A stretch of DNA of 64,000 nt from Bacillus sp. 103mf (GCF_900116295.1 NZ_FPAF01000012.1:47869-111868), one strand, 5' to 3'. Shown: positions 27,608 to 36,431, counted from the first letter of the stretch. Numbers and translations: made by a program. The notes: generated from the sequence alone by a model not told the origin.

Positions 27608-27643
27608 CATAAGAGAATGAAAATCGCTTTTCAAATTTCCGTT

Positions 27644-27652
27644 TGGTATAAT
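27644..27652 (+). promoter_or_regulatory. Extended -10 promoter for the hydrolase-ABC operon
   Basis: TGGTATAAT (TGn plus TATAAT) lies 26 nt upstream of the hydrolase ATG. A -35 is not clear. Confidence 0.5.
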
Positions 27653-27678
27653 ATGGTCAATCTATAAGGGGGGGTAGC

Positions 27679-28488
27679 ATGAGACCGAAATTTGTGAAAG
27701 TTATTTTATTCGTTGCACTAGCATCTTTTTGTTTATTTGCATACGGATTTATTACTAGTGTGAGTGATGTTTTAAATCCGAAAACTTCTAAGCTAACTCC
27801 TACCGTGCAAAAAGAAGCTAAAGGGAAACAACAAAAGGAAACATTGCAAGTTGTTAGTTTAGGTGATTCGTTAACACGTGGTGTTGGAGATAAAGAAGGT
27901 ATTGGATATATTGGACGGATGAAGAATGAACTGCAAACAAAATACAAACAAAAGGTAGCGCTCACAAACTTGGCGGTGAGCGGTGCGAAAATGCCAGATT
28001 TATTAAAACAAATGGAAAGCAGCGGTGCCGGGTATGCAATTAAGCAAGCTGATGTGCTTGTTTTGACAATTGGCGGAAATGATTTATTTCCAGGATGGGA
28101 ATCACTTGGAAACTTAGATTTAACGACATATCGTCCTGATACCGCAACATTTCAAGCTAATGCAAAGAAAATTTTGGAACAATTAAGGAGTTTAAATCCA
28201 AACAGTCCGATTTTTTGGATTGGCTTGTATAATCCATTTGAAGATGTAGAAGAGTTAAAAGGCTCGTCTCCAATTGTTGTCGATTGGAACGGATCATTAG
28301 AAAAGCTTGCGCTTAGTTATGCAAATGTATACGTTGTTCCAACGTTTGATATGTTCCAAAATCGCGGTAAGGATTTATTATATTCTGATCACTTCCACCC
28401 GAATGAAACTGGCTATACATTGATAGCAGATCGTTTATTACAAAACGTTGTTAGTCAGTTAGAACTAGCTGGAGGTGAGAAAAAATGA
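27679..28488 (+). CDS. Membrane-anchored SGNH/GDSL hydrolase
   Basis: 269 residues. An N-terminal hydrophobic segment (8-27) serves as signal or anchor and is followed by a T/K-rich linker. The SGNH blocks are GDSLTRG with nucleophile Ser64, the Gly around SGAK (102), GGND with Asn134, and DHFHP with Asp237 and His240. It is an extracytoplasmic esterase or lipase of unknown substrate. The ribosome-binding site of the next gene is within its end, and its stop overlaps the ABC ATPase start (ATGA), so hydrolase and ABC exporter are co-translated. Confidence 0.88.
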   Translation: MRPKFVKVILFVALASFCLFAYGFITSVSDVLNPKTSKLTPTVQKEAKGKQQKETLQVVSLGDSLTRGVGDKEGIGYIGRMKNELQTKYKQKVALTNLAVSGAKMPDLLKQMESSGAGYAIKQADVLVLTIGGNDLFPGWESLGNLDLTTYRPDTATFQANAKKILEQLRSLNPNSPIFWIGLYNPFEDVEELKGSSPIVVDWNGSLEKLALSYANVYVVPTFDMFQNRGKDLLYSDHFHPNETGYTLIADRLLQNVVSQLELAGGEKK

Positions 28489-29402
28489 CGATGGTCCTAT
28501 CTGTCCGGAATTTAAAGAAGGTTATTAAGAAAAAAACGCTCGTTGAAGATGTATCATTTGATATACAGCAAGGAGAAGTATTTGGATTTTTAGGACCAAA
28601 TGGAGCAGGGAAGACAACGACGATTCGGATGCTTGTTGGTCTCATTACAGCAACAGAGGGAAGTATTTCAATTGGTGGTTATGACATAAAAGAAAATTTT
28701 CGCGGTGCGATGCGACAAATTGGAAGCATTGTTGAAAACCCTGAATTGTATACATACTTAACGGGATTTGAAAATTTAAAGCAATTTGCCCGTATGTTAG
28801 GGGGAATTTCCGATGAGCGGATTATGGAAATTGTCAAAATGGTACATCTTGATGAACGCATTCACGATAAAGTGAAAACATATTCACTTGGGATGAAGCA
28901 ACGTCTTGGGATTGCACAAGCTCTTCTTGGCAGTCCGAAACTCCTTATATTAGATGAGCCGACAAATGGTCTTGATCCGGCTGGCATTCGAGAACTTCGT
29001 GAATTTGTGCATACACTTGTGAAGGAAGAAAACATGAGCGTATTTATTTCCAGCCATTTATTAAGTGAAGTACAAATGATTTGTGACCGCGTGGCGATTA
29101 TTAATAAAGGAAAAGTAATTACGGTAGCAAGAGTTGAAGAGTTAGTGAAACAAGCAAGCGACCGCGTGGAGTGGGTTGTGACGCCGCTTGATAAAGCGAA
29201 AGCGTTGCTTGAAGAGTCGGGTGAAGTGACAGAACTTGTCGTAGAAGAAGGACGACTATTATGCCGCATGAGTCAAGAACGTGTAAGTTTTTATAATAAG
29301 CAGTTAGTTGAGCACGCTGTAGACGTTCATAGTGTAAAACAAGTTGTATTTACATTGGAAGATTTGTTTATGGAACTGACAAAGGGGGAGCAACATGAGT
29401 GA
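28485..29402 (+). CDS. ABC transporter ATPase
   Basis: 305 residues. Walker A GPNGAGKTTT near residue 38, signature YSLGMKQRLG near 133, Walker B LLILDEPTNGLDP and the switch SSHLLSE are intact. A C-terminal extension of ~80 residues follows, as in DrrA/BcrA-type exporters. It overlaps the SGNH hydrolase by 4 nt and the permease by 8 nt. It is expected to power the permease encoded next; the exported compound is unknown, with small lipophilic molecules or peptides typical for this type. Confidence 0.9.
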   Translation: MTMVLSVRNLKKVIKKKTLVEDVSFDIQQGEVFGFLGPNGAGKTTTIRMLVGLITATEGSISIGGYDIKENFRGAMRQIGSIVENPELYTYLTGFENLKQFARMLGGISDERIMEIVKMVHLDERIHDKVKTYSLGMKQRLGIAQALLGSPKLLILDEPTNGLDPAGIRELREFVHTLVKEENMSVFISSHLLSEVQMICDRVAIINKGKVITVARVEELVKQASDRVEWVVTPLDKAKALLEESGEVTELVVEEGRLLCRMSQERVSFYNKQLVEHAVDVHSVKQVVFTLEDLFMELTKGEQHE

Positions 29403-30387
29403 ATTTGCGAACCTCGTCTATAATGAGGCGGAGAAAATATATCGAAAGAAACGTATTGTAGTAGTCATGCTCATTTTGGCGATTTTAATTCCGATTTTTG
29501 TTTATGCACAGTACCGAGAAGTACAGACGACTGTAAAGCGTCTTGGTACGAGTGATTGGAAGGTATCCTTACAGCAGCAAATCGTTGATTCACAAAACCG
29601 TTTAAATAATTCGCGTCTTCCCGAAGAATGGAAATCGTGGTTAAAGATAAGAGTGCAGCAGCAACAATATTATTTAGATCACAATATTAATCCAAGTGCG
29701 CCAGGAGCCCCGACATTTGTACGTATGTTTATTGAACAAGGAATTACGTTATTTATCCCGCTCCTTATCATGATTGTAGCCATTGATATTGTATCGGGAG
29801 AGCGGAGCGATGGCACGATGAAAATGCTTCTTACTCGGCCGATTCGGCGCTGGAAAATTCTTTTAAGTAAATATGTGACGATGGTGCTGTTTATTTCATT
29901 TATTTTGTTGCTTGCCTCTGTTCTTTCCTATGTGTTATCAGGCATTGTATTTGGTTATGCTGGGTGGAATTTGCCGGTGTTGACAGGGTTTATTACGGAG
30001 AAAGAGACGTTAAACACAAGTTTTGTTCATCTTATTCCGCAGTGGCAATACATTGTTATGGCTTACGGACTTGCTTGGTTTGTAGCAATTGTTGTTGGCA
30101 CAATCTCATTTATGGTTTCAGTACTGATTCGCAATACACCAGCTGGTATGGGAATTATGCTGGCAGCGTTAATTGCTGGAGGTATCTTAAATAATTTTGC
30201 AACGTCCTGGGAAGGTGCAAAATATATTTTTAGTGTCAATTTATCGTTAACGGATTATTTATCAGGACAGTTACCAGCGCTGCAAGGATTGTCGATGAGT
30301 TTTTCGTTAATGAATCTCACGATATGGGCAGCTGTATCACTCATTATTGCTTTTGCAGTATTTACAAAACAAGACATGGTGAATTAA
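29395..30387 (+). CDS. ABC-2 type permease
   Basis: 330 residues. The first membrane segment (about 20-37) is followed by a ~80-residue extracytoplasmic domain, then five more segments; [20 protein letters not shown] is the typical ABC-2 cytoplasmic coupling motif. Start ATGAGTGA overlaps the ATPase stop. With the ATPase it forms an exporter of the BcrAB/YhcHI kind. The linked SGNH hydrolase may act on the exported compound or the envelope; this is inference. Confidence 0.87.
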   Translation: MSEFANLVYNEAEKIYRKKRIVVVMLILAILIPIFVYAQYREVQTTVKRLGTSDWKVSLQQQIVDSQNRLNNSRLPEEWKSWLKIRVQQQQYYLDHNINPSAPGAPTFVRMFIEQGITLFIPLLIMIVAIDIVSGERSDGTMKMLLTRPIRRWKILLSKYVTMVLFISFILLLASVLSYVLSGIVFGYAGWNLPVLTGFITEKETLNTSFVHLIPQWQYIVMAYGLAWFVAIVVGTISFMVSVLIRNTPAGMGIMLAALIAGGILNNFATSWEGAKYIFSVNLSLTDYLSGQLPALQGLSMSFSLMNLTIWAAVSLIIAFAVFTKQDMVN

Positions 30388-30406
30388 TACGATAGGAAGT
30401 GAAAGA

Positions 30407-31084
30407 ATGGAACAATTACTAAAGAATGATTGGGCACCACTATTAGCACCTGAATTTGAAAAACCATATTATCAACAATTACAATCATTTTTAAAAGAAG
30501 AGTATCATACACATGTTGTGTATCCAAAGCAGGAAGATGTTTTTAATGCTTTGCGTTATACAGGCTATCAAGATACAAAGGTACTTATTTTAGGACAGGA
30601 TCCATATCATGGACCAAATCAAGCGCATGGTTTAAGTTTTTCGGTGCAACCTGGTGTACGCACGCCGCCGTCATTGCAAAATATGTACAAAGAGCTGCAG
30701 GATGATCTTGGCTATCCAATTCCGAATAACGGTTATTTAGTAAAATGGGCAGAGCAAGGTGTTCTTTTATTAAATACTGTATTAACGGTGCGTCAAGGAG
30801 AGGCTAATTCTCACAAAGGAAAAGGGTGGGAAGTTTTCACGGATCGTATTATTGAGTTGTTAAATGAACGGGAAAAACCAGTTATCTTTGTATTATGGGG
30901 GCGTCCTGCACAGGCGAAGAAGAAGCTTATTACAAATCCTAATCATCATATTATTGAATCTGTTCATCCAAGTCCATTATCAGCACGCCGAGGATTCTTT
31001 GGCAGCAAACCATTTTCAAAAATAAATCATTTCTTAGCGAATAATGGAAAACAGGAGATTGATTGGCAAATTCCGAATCTATGA
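30407..31084 (+). CDS. ung: Uracil-DNA glycosylase
   Basis: 225 residues, family 1. The water-activating motif is LGQDPYHGP with Asp65 and His68. The leucine-intercalation loop is [14 protein letters not shown] with the catalytic His. FVLWGRPAQ is the uracil-binding strand segment. It removes uracil from DNA at the start of base excision repair. The gene lies 19 nt after the permease gene and could be co-transcribed with it. A strong terminator follows. Confidence 0.96.
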   Translation: MEQLLKNDWAPLLAPEFEKPYYQQLQSFLKEEYHTHVVYPKQEDVFNALRYTGYQDTKVLILGQDPYHGPNQAHGLSFSVQPGVRTPPSLQNMYKELQDDLGYPIPNNGYLVKWAEQGVLLLNTVLTVRQGEANSHKGKGWEVFTDRIIELLNEREKPVIFVLWGRPAQAKKKLITNPNHHIIESVHPSPLSARRGFFGSKPFSKINHFLANNGKQEIDWQIPNL

Positions 31085-31093
31085 ATTGTATGC

Positions 31094-31130
31094 AAAAACA
31101 GACCACTACAGGTGTAGCGGTCTGTTTTTT
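31094..31130. terminator. Bidirectional terminator after ung
   Basis: AAAAACAGACC pairs with GGTCTGTTTTT, with CTAC/GTAG extending the stem. It serves ung and the convergent DUF3817 gene. Confidence 0.84.
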
Positions 31131-31425
31131 ATTTATTCTCTTCTTGTTTTAATTTTGCATCTAGTACGAACGTACCAAATGGAATAACAGATGCAACAAG
31201 CGCACCAAACGCCCATGACTTTGACTTATTATGAATCATAGTTACTTGAATAACAGCGAAGATGAATAGTATAAACAGGACACCGTGTGCCATACCTGCT
31301 ACAGTAACGGCTTTTGAAAAGCCTGCAAAATACTTCAGCGGCATTGCAATGAATAGAAGGATTAGAAAAGAAATCCCTTCAAGTAATCCAATGACTCTTA
31401 AACGTCCAATCGGTGTTGATAACAT
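31129..31425 (-). CDS. DUF3817 integral membrane protein
   Basis: 98 residues with three hydrophobic segments (about 12-28, 40-60, 70-88). The opening RLRVIGLLEGISFLILLFIA followed by KYFAG and a G-x-x-HG pair matches the DUF3817 family, known for small integral membrane proteins. No function is established. GGAGG precedes the ATG. It is monocistronic and convergent with ung. Confidence 0.78.
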   Translation of the reverse strand: MLSTPIGRLRVIGLLEGISFLILLFIAMPLKYFAGFSKAVTVAGMAHGVLFILFIFAVIQVTMIHNKSKSWAFGALVASVIPFGTFVLDAKLKQEENK

Positions 31426-31582
31426 AAAATGGCCTCCTTAATTATGTAAGCTTGTATATGATAAATTTGTATTCCTTTTGTAAATAAAATAGCCTAGTTT
31501 ATTTCATTATAATCAAAAATGAACTTTACACTATGGTAATAGTGCAAAGTTCAAAATATCTTCACAAGCTGATACATATAAA

Positions 31583-31621
31583 AAATAAATCGCGCCTAAG
31601 TATTTGACTCGGGCGCGATTT
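31583..31621 (-). terminator. Terminator of the HAD phosphatase gene
   Basis: AAATCGCGCC pairs with GGCGCGATTT. On the minus strand it is followed by ATTTTTT. Confidence 0.78.
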
Positions 31622-31656
31622 TATGAATGATTGTTCTCTTCAATGTAAAAATTGTT

Positions 31657-32478
31657 CTATACCAGTACTTCGCTGTTCAAAACAAATTGTTCTACGACTT
31701 TTGCAACACCATCATTCATGTTTGTATCTGTTACATGATTCGCAATTGCTTTAATATCATCAGGTGCATTGCCCATTGCAACGCCAAGGCCGGCAAATTC
31801 AATCATAGCCTGGTCATTATAACTATCGCCCATCGCAATTACTTCTTCGCGTGTAATACCAAGTTTTTGGATGAGTTGGTGTAAGCTTGTTCCTTTTGTT
31901 ACACCATATTCTGTGAATTCTAAGAAGAATGGCTTAGAACGCATAACACTTAGTTGTCCTTCAAATTCTTGTTGCAATTTCTTTTCAACTTCTGCAAGAC
32001 GTTCAGGTGCCTTCATCATTAATACTTTTACAACAGGTTCTTTCACTGCACTTACAAAATTATTAACCTCTATAATTGGCATACCTGTAATATGACCTTC
32101 AACTTCTGTATATTCATTATTCTCCTCTGTCACAATATCATCGCCAATGTACGTATGAATCCAAACATCTTCGTTTTGACTTGTTTTATATAAATTATGA
32201 ACAATTTCAGGTGATAATGTGCTGCTAAATAATTCTTCTTTTGTTTTACAATTAATGATTTTTGCGCCGTTAAACGATAAAATGAAGCTGCCGTATTCTT
32301 CTAACTTCAGTTCTTTTGCAATTGGCCACATCGCAAATGTTGGACGGCCAGAAGCTAGAACAACTTTTACACCGTGCTCTTGGGCGTTCATTAGGGCTTC
32401 TTTTGTACGCGGTGAAATCGTATGATCATCGCGAAGTAATGTATCATCTAAATCTAGTACAATCATTTTATAAGACAT
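31657..32478 (-). CDS. Cof-type HAD-IIB sugar-phosphate phosphatase (YidA-like)
   Basis: 273 residues. HAD motif I is IVLDLDDTLL with the nucleophile Asp near residue 9 and acid Asp two further on. Motif II is LASGRP, and motif III/IV EVIAMGDSYNDQAMIEFAG. The cap region (about 85-190) is of the C2B type. Such enzymes dephosphorylate small sugar phosphates, flavin or PLP precursors. The gene stands alone with its own terminator. Substrate cannot be read from sequence. Confidence 0.87.
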   Translation of the reverse strand: MSYKMIVLDLDDTLLRDDHTISPRTKEALMNAQEHGVKVVLASGRPTFAMWPIAKELKLEEYGSFILSFNGAKIINCKTKEELFSSTLSPEIVHNLYKTSQNEDVWIHTYIGDDIVTEENNEYTEVEGHITGMPIIEVNNFVSAVKEPVVKVLMMKAPERLAEVEKKLQQEFEGQLSVMRSKPFFLEFTEYGVTKGTSLHQLIQKLGITREEVIAMGDSYNDQAMIEFAGLGVAMGNAPDDIKAIANHVTDTNMNDGVAKVVEQFVLNSEVLV

Positions 32479-32562
32479 TTGGTTAATCCTTCCTTACTAT
32501 GAATTTATAATATGAAATAAATCGTAAGACATCGAACCTCTCCGAAGATGGAATCGATTCTA

Positions 32563-32758
32563 CATATAAGCAAGTTAAAAAACGACATAACCCCCCTTCT
32601 TTTTAGGGAGACGAGAGCATTTAGCCACGCATAGAAATGGTCATGGCCTTTTCCTGCCACATGCTAGGTTTAAAAAACAAAAGGAGGAATCGAGTACAGG
32701 TCATGTTATATTCTGCGTAGCAGCGATTTATATGTCGAAAAATTAAAATGGATATATA
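32563..32758 (-). repeat. bcr1-like repeat, copy F
   Basis: An inverse copy from ATATAAGCAAGTTAAAAAAC to AAAATGGATATATATG, with the core TTTTCCTGCCACATGCTAGG and CGAGAGCATTTAGCC. A 3-4 base insert in the A run distinguishes it from copy E. Confidence 0.77.
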
Positions 32759-32839
32759 TGTTTCTATTATCGTAACAATTCTTAAAATAGACTGCAACGC
32801 TTGAAGTTTGCCAATTTTGTTTACGTTTTGTGTCGATTA

Positions 32840-33013
32840 GTTAAACTTCCATAAATAGGAAAAAATTACTACTTATGAAAGTTTCGCCTTATCCCGCCCA
32901 AACAGTCGGTAAGAGGTTAAGCAAAGGAGCGAGAAGCAAACCGTCTGTAAGGACCCGATTGGTTCAACTAATCCTCAACGAGAAATCCGTTCGTTGAGGA
33001 AATTTTCACTTTA
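32840..33013 (-). repeat. Stop-codon-associated hairpin element (family 2), long copy
   Basis: On the minus strand it starts at the ywdJ stop (TAAAGTGAAAATT). Hairpin TCCTCAACGAACGG...TCGTTGAGGA follows, then the box TTAGTTGAACCAATCGGGTC, an AACCTCTTACCGACTG segment pairing back to CAGACGGTTTGC, and GGGCGGGATAA. A further AAACTTCCATAAATAG hairpin lies at 32842-32885. Confidence 0.75.
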
Positions 33014-34297
33014 CCCTGCTTGTCTGTCTGGTGAACGAGAGAATAATATTTCTAGTATAATCGCCATTACAGAGCCAAGTACAAGGCCGTTGCTTAAGAA
33101 GGATGCAAGGAATGGCGGCAGTGAAGAAAAGGCTCCTGATGGGATGAACATGACGCCAATTCCGGTAAAGAGAGCGAGGCCCGCAACTTTGAATAAGCGT
33201 TCTTTATCTTTCACAGTTTCATATTCTCGAAAAGCTAACCCAATCATACTTGCAAATACCGGATAAATAGCTGCATAGCCAACTGCTACTGGAATTGCTG
33301 CAATGAATGAAGTAACCTTTGGAAATAGGCTCATAAGAATAATAAAGGACGAACCAAGAATAAACGGTAATCGTTTGTAAATGCTCGTTGTCGCAATAAA
33401 GCCGGCTGATCCAGAAATAGCAACAGGCCCAATTGCTGAAAATAGACCGCCAAGGAGCTGATTAATACCAGTTATCATTCCAGCTTGTTTAAATCGATTT
33501 TGCGGTGCAACGTCTTCGTATTTCGAAACTACTTGTTGAACAACGCGAATACTTGCTAACATATTAGTTAGTAGTAATAACGTAACGAAGAAAATAGTAA
33601 TAACCATATTCCATTCTAAGCGAGGTGTGCCAAATACAAAGATAGATGGTATGCGGATAATATCTGTTACAGGTGTAATTGGGTTTGATAGACCGAAACA
33701 TGCAAATAAAACCCACCCAACTACAATACTGCATAGTACAGAATATTGACCGATAATAGGTAGTTTCATGATAAAGAAAGATAAAACAATAATGATAAGA
33801 GAAAGAATAAAGACTTTCCCTTGAACAGCTGTATGCTGTTCGTTAAGCCCAAACATGCCTTTTAAAAATGATCCACTTAGCTGTGCGACGAGTAAAAATA
33901 AGTAGGTTCCAATAACAGTGGGTGTAAAATAGCGGACAAGTTTATCAATAAGTCCAAATGTACTAAGAAGAATGCAAATAATACCACTTAATAAGAAGGA
34001 ATATTGCAGTACACGAAGCGTTTCACTGTTTGAACCAAATAATACAACGCCTAAGCTTGCATACAAGGAAAAGATGCCCCACCAAAGTCCTGCAGGTCCT
34101 TCTTGAATTGGCAAGCGGTGACCAAAGAAAGCTTGTAAAATACCTGCAAATCCAAGAACAAATAATGTTCGTTGGACGAATGCGATTGCTTCTGCGCCTT
34201 CCAGTCCGTAGTTAGCGGCGACACTAATTGGAACGATTAGGCTGCCGGCCAAAATAAATAATGCCCATTGCAGGGCAGAAAGAAATGTTTTCATCAT
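33011..34297 (-). CDS. ywdJ: NCS2-family purine/uracil permease (YwdJ-like)
   Basis: 428 residues, 12-14 membrane segments. The NCS2 features include a Q-rich helix near the centre and SGSAGFIATTSIYKRLPF with the preceding AIGPVA, replacing the more usual QNxGxxxxT motif. NCS2 carriers import xanthine, uracil or guanine with protons. AGAGGTTGAT precedes two adjacent ATG codons; the first is used here. Neighbours ywdI and ywdK are as in B. subtilis, which supports the orthology. The substrate is unproven. A family 2 repeat begins at the stop codon. Confidence 0.8.
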   Translation of the reverse strand: MMKTFLSALQWALFILAGSLIVPISVAANYGLEGAEAIAFVQRTLFVLGFAGILQAFFGHRLPIQEGPAGLWWGIFSLYASLGVVLFGSNSETLRVLQYSFLLSGIICILLSTFGLIDKLVRYFTPTVIGTYLFLLVAQLSGSFLKGMFGLNEQHTAVQGKVFILSLIIIVLSFFIMKLPIIGQYSVLCSIVVGWVLFACFGLSNPITPVTDIIRIPSIFVFGTPRLEWNMVITIFFVTLLLLTNMLASIRVVQQVVSKYEDVAPQNRFKQAGMITGINQLLGGLFSAIGPVAISGSAGFIATTSIYKRLPFILGSSFIILMSLFPKVTSFIAAIPVAVGYAAIYPVFASMIGLAFREYETVKDKERLFKVAGLALFTGIGVMFIPSGAFSSLPPFLASFLSNGLVLGSVMAIILEILFSRSPDRQAG

Positions 34298-34487
34298 ATA
34301 TCAACCTCTTTCTTGTATTCCATTTCTAGTATATATGTATTTGATTTGTTGTGGCAAAAATTGAACATAGAGAAAAGAAATGAAAGAATATCATGAGTGC
34401 ACGTAAACAATTAATTATTGCAATTATATGTATGTATTTTATGGTGATTATTGGATAAAACAGGTTTGTGATTATAGAAGAGAGATG

Positions 34488-34520
34488 AAAAAACTCTCCA
34501 CTGATGGAAGTTTCACTTTA
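34488..34520 (-). repeat. Family 2 element fragment
   Basis: AACTCTCCACTGATGGAAGT and TTCACTTTA are nearly identical to the element end at 17287-17313 behind the ClC gene, but here no gene stop is attached. Confidence 0.6.
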
Positions 34521-34624
34521 TTTCAGGCAATGCGGAAAAACTAGCAGAACGTGATATGATAATAGTATTTGGTCCAGTAGAGAAGTTGGAGCAATTTGAG
34601 AAAGAATTACAATACATGAGGTGA
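34505..34624 (+). pseudogene. 3' remnant of a lost gene, possibly with a TrkA-C-like end
   Basis: An open frame without a start codon ends GNAEKLAERDMIIVFGPVEK and then LEQFEKELQYMR, with its stop at 34622-34624, 6 nt before ywdI. The pattern of a hydrophobic strand, then FGPVEKL, then an amphipathic helix resembles the end of RCK/TrkA-C domains. The frame starts inside the family 2 fragment, as if the repeat and a deletion removed the rest. The coding nature is inferred from composition and the clean join to ywdI. Confidence 0.45.
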
Positions 34625-34630
34625 GAAAAT

Positions 34631-34912
34631 ATGCAAATATCTAGCGATAAGATTTTAAATAAAATGGCAAGTGAAATTGCAAAAGCGAAAGGGAGTGAAT
34701 CACATAAAGCAAAAGAACATCTTTTAGTTGTTCGTGCATTATGTGATCTATTACTTGAAGAACAGACAGAAGCTTCTGTATATGTTGAACCAAAATTACA
34801 AGCACATGTTATAGCGCCGCAAATGCCTGTCCAACCAATTGCTTCATTTTCAGGAGAGCCTGTATATGTGAAAGAAGATGATGCAAACGGAAACTCTCTC
34901 TTGGATTTTTAG
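34631..34912 (+). CDS. ywdI: YwdI family protein (DUF5327)
   Basis: 93 residues. The N-terminal half is helical and charged (ISSDKILNKMASEIAKAKGS), with KAKEHLLVVRALCDLLLEEQ as the conserved core. The C-terminal half is P/V-rich and probably disordered, ending NSLLDF. Its B. subtilis homologue sits in the same place before ywdK; no function is known. GAGGTGAG precedes the ATG and overlaps the end of the upstream remnant. Confidence 0.8.
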   Translation: MQISSDKILNKMASEIAKAKGSESHKAKEHLLVVRALCDLLLEEQTEASVYVEPKLQAHVIAPQMPVQPIASFSGEPVYVKEDDANGNSLLDF

Positions 34913-34974
34913 ATGCTAAATAGTTGGATTGTGTGTGGAAATTTTTTATTATAAAAGTAAAAAGGGGAATTCTA

Positions 34975-35343
34975 ATGAAAATTTTCTTCTTATTGGGTTG
35001 TATTACGGCAGCATTATCTGTTGTACTTGGTGCATTTGGAGCACATGGACTTGAAGGGAAAATCTCAGCAAAAATGTTAGATGTATGGAAAACAGGTGTT
35101 ACATATCAAATGTTTCATGCAGGTGGATTATTTATTGTTGCTTTATTAATGGATAAGATTCAATCTTCTCTTGTAAGCGCAGCAGGCTGGTGTATGGTAG
35201 CAGGTATTATTATGTTTTCCGGAAGCTTATATGCATTAAGTACAACTGGTATAAAATTTTTTGGACCAATTACTCCGCTTGGCGGCGTAGCGTTTATTGT
35301 AGGCTGGATTTTACTGGGAACTGCGATTGTAAAAGGTTTATAA
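34975..35343 (+). CDS. ywdK: DUF423 membrane protein YwdK
   Basis: 122 residues from ATG 34975, 5-6 nt after AAAGGGGA. It has four membrane segments. The family signature LSVVLGAFGAHGLEGKIS near residue 15 and TGVTYQMFHAGGLF near 41 identify DUF423, a widespread small inner-membrane family of unknown role. The gene follows ywdI by 62 nt, as in B. subtilis. Its stop TAA is directly the start of a family 2 element. Confidence 0.85.
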   Translation: MKIFFLLGCITAALSVVLGAFGAHGLEGKISAKMLDVWKTGVTYQMFHAGGLFIVALLMDKIQSSLVSAAGWCMVAGIIMFSGSLYALSTTGIKFFGPITPLGGVAFIVGWILLGTAIVKGL

Positions 35344-35470
35344 AGTGAAACTTCTTCTTGGGAAACGTTTTTCTTCCCAAGAGGTTAGTTGAACCAATCG
35401 GGCCCTTACAGATGGTTTGTACTTTACTTCCTTGTCTAACCTCTTACCAGCTGTTTGGGCTGGATAAAAA
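35341..35470 (+). repeat. Stop-codon-associated hairpin element (family 2), long copy
   Basis: TAAAGTGAAACTTC starts at the ywdK stop. The hairpin TCTTGGGAA/TTCCCAAGA follows, then the box TTAGTTGAACCAATCGGGCC. ACAGATGGTT is set against AACCTCTTACCAGCTG, and the end is GGGCTGGATAAAA. The first stem has a sequence unlike the other copies yet is fully paired. Confidence 0.78.
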
Positions 35471-35476
35471 TAAAAC

Positions 35477-35503
35477 AAAAGCTGGCATTTGCCAGCTTTT
35501 TCT
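35477..35503 (-). terminator. Terminator of cwlJ-gerQ
   Basis: AAAAGCTGGC (35477-35486) pairs with GCCAGCTTTT (35491-35500) around ATTT. Confidence 0.85.
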
Positions 35504-35505
35504 TA

Positions 35506-35922
35506 TCATCTTGGAGGGTAAGTTGCTGGTTGTTGTGTTGGGAAGTAGATGATCTCTCCTGGAAATTCTACATAATCAAGATAAATCATAAGCAGTAAAT
35601 AACGCTTTCCAGACTTAGGATCACTTATAATGACGTGATCGCGTCCTGCAGCCTCAATGATGCCTGTATAGGATTGTGTACCAAGTGTGCTGCCGCGCTC
35701 ATATGTCATAAATAGAGTTGCTGGTTTTCCTTTGTTTAAACGAAGGATATTTTCAATATATGATTGCTCAAGTGGAAGCATCCCTTGAGAAGCAGCAAGT
35801 TGTGCTTGCGTAGCTTGCTGCGTCGGCATTTGCTGCCCTTGTTGTCCCGGCTGCGGTTGCATATATCCGCCAGATGGCTGGTAAAATCCTCCTCCATAGT
35901 ATGGGTTTTGTTGCTGTGCCAT
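35506..35922 (-). CDS. gerQ: Spore coat protein GerQ
   Basis: 138 residues. A Q/G/Y/P-rich N-terminal half (1-45) precedes the conserved domain with YIENILRLNKGKPATLFMTY and IIEAAGRDHVIISDP. GerQ is a coat protein needed for germination; it holds CwlJ in the coat and is cross-linked by transglutaminase. In B. subtilis the cross-linked lysines are recalled to be at positions 2, 4 and 5; here the first lysine is only near residue 64, while glutamines abound. AGGAGGGATTTC precedes the ATG. It lies 26 nt after cwlJ in one sporulation operon. Confidence 0.9.
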   Translation of the reverse strand: MAQQQNPYYGGGFYQPSGGYMQPQPGQQGQQMPTQQATQAQLAASQGMLPLEQSYIENILRLNKGKPATLFMTYERGSTLGTQSYTGIIEAAGRDHVIISDPKSGKRYLLLMIYLDYVEFPGEIIYFPTQQPATYPPR

Positions 35923-35948
35923 ACGAAATCCCTCCTCTTTTCAGTTCG

Positions 35949-36371
35949 CTAATACACACCTGGACAGTCTTCACCACTTGGCTGGAAAAAGCAATGGTTT
36001 TTAAAACGGCCAGAAATTTCTTGATTAAACCAAGTTGGTGGACAATCACCTACTGGTCGGAAAAACCATAAAGAAAAATTAGCGGGCCAGAAGCGTTCAC
36101 CTTGAATCGTACGTCTTGCCATAGCGATATCACTTTCACGGGCACGCTGATAGAAGTAACCTTTTTGCGTAGCCTCAAATCCACCAGGACTTTGAAATAC
36201 CATTTGACGAAGGTTTCGAATTTTTTTAAAGTCCAGGCAATTCCCTCTTACGCGATTGACGCCGACATTTCCAACCAGAAGCATTCCTTTAGGTCCTTCT
36301 CCTTCTGCCTCTGCCCGCATTAATCTTGCGAGTAGTTTTACGTGTTCTTCTGTATATGCAATAACACCCAT
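35949..36371 (-). CDS. cwlJ: Spore cortex-lytic hydrolase CwlJ
   Basis: 140 residues from ATG 36371, preceded by GAGAGGTG. It is a SleB/CwlJ-type hydrolase domain: EEHVKLLARLMRAEAEGEGP includes the catalytic glutamate and MLLVGNVGVNRV is the conserved helix. PPTWFNQEISGRFKNHCFF closes the domain. No signal peptide is present, as expected for a coat-loaded enzyme made in the mother cell. It degrades cortex peptidoglycan in response to Ca-dipicolinate. It is followed by gerQ. Confidence 0.92.
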   Translation of the reverse strand: MGVIAYTEEHVKLLARLMRAEAEGEGPKGMLLVGNVGVNRVRGNCLDFKKIRNLRQMVFQSPGGFEATQKGYFYQRARESDIAMARRTIQGERFWPANFSLWFFRPVGDCPPTWFNQEISGRFKNHCFFQPSGEDCPGVY

Positions 36372-36431
36372 CTGTTTCACCTCTCTTATTACTCCGCTAG
36401 AGAAAAGAAAGTGTAGAATAATTACTAATTC

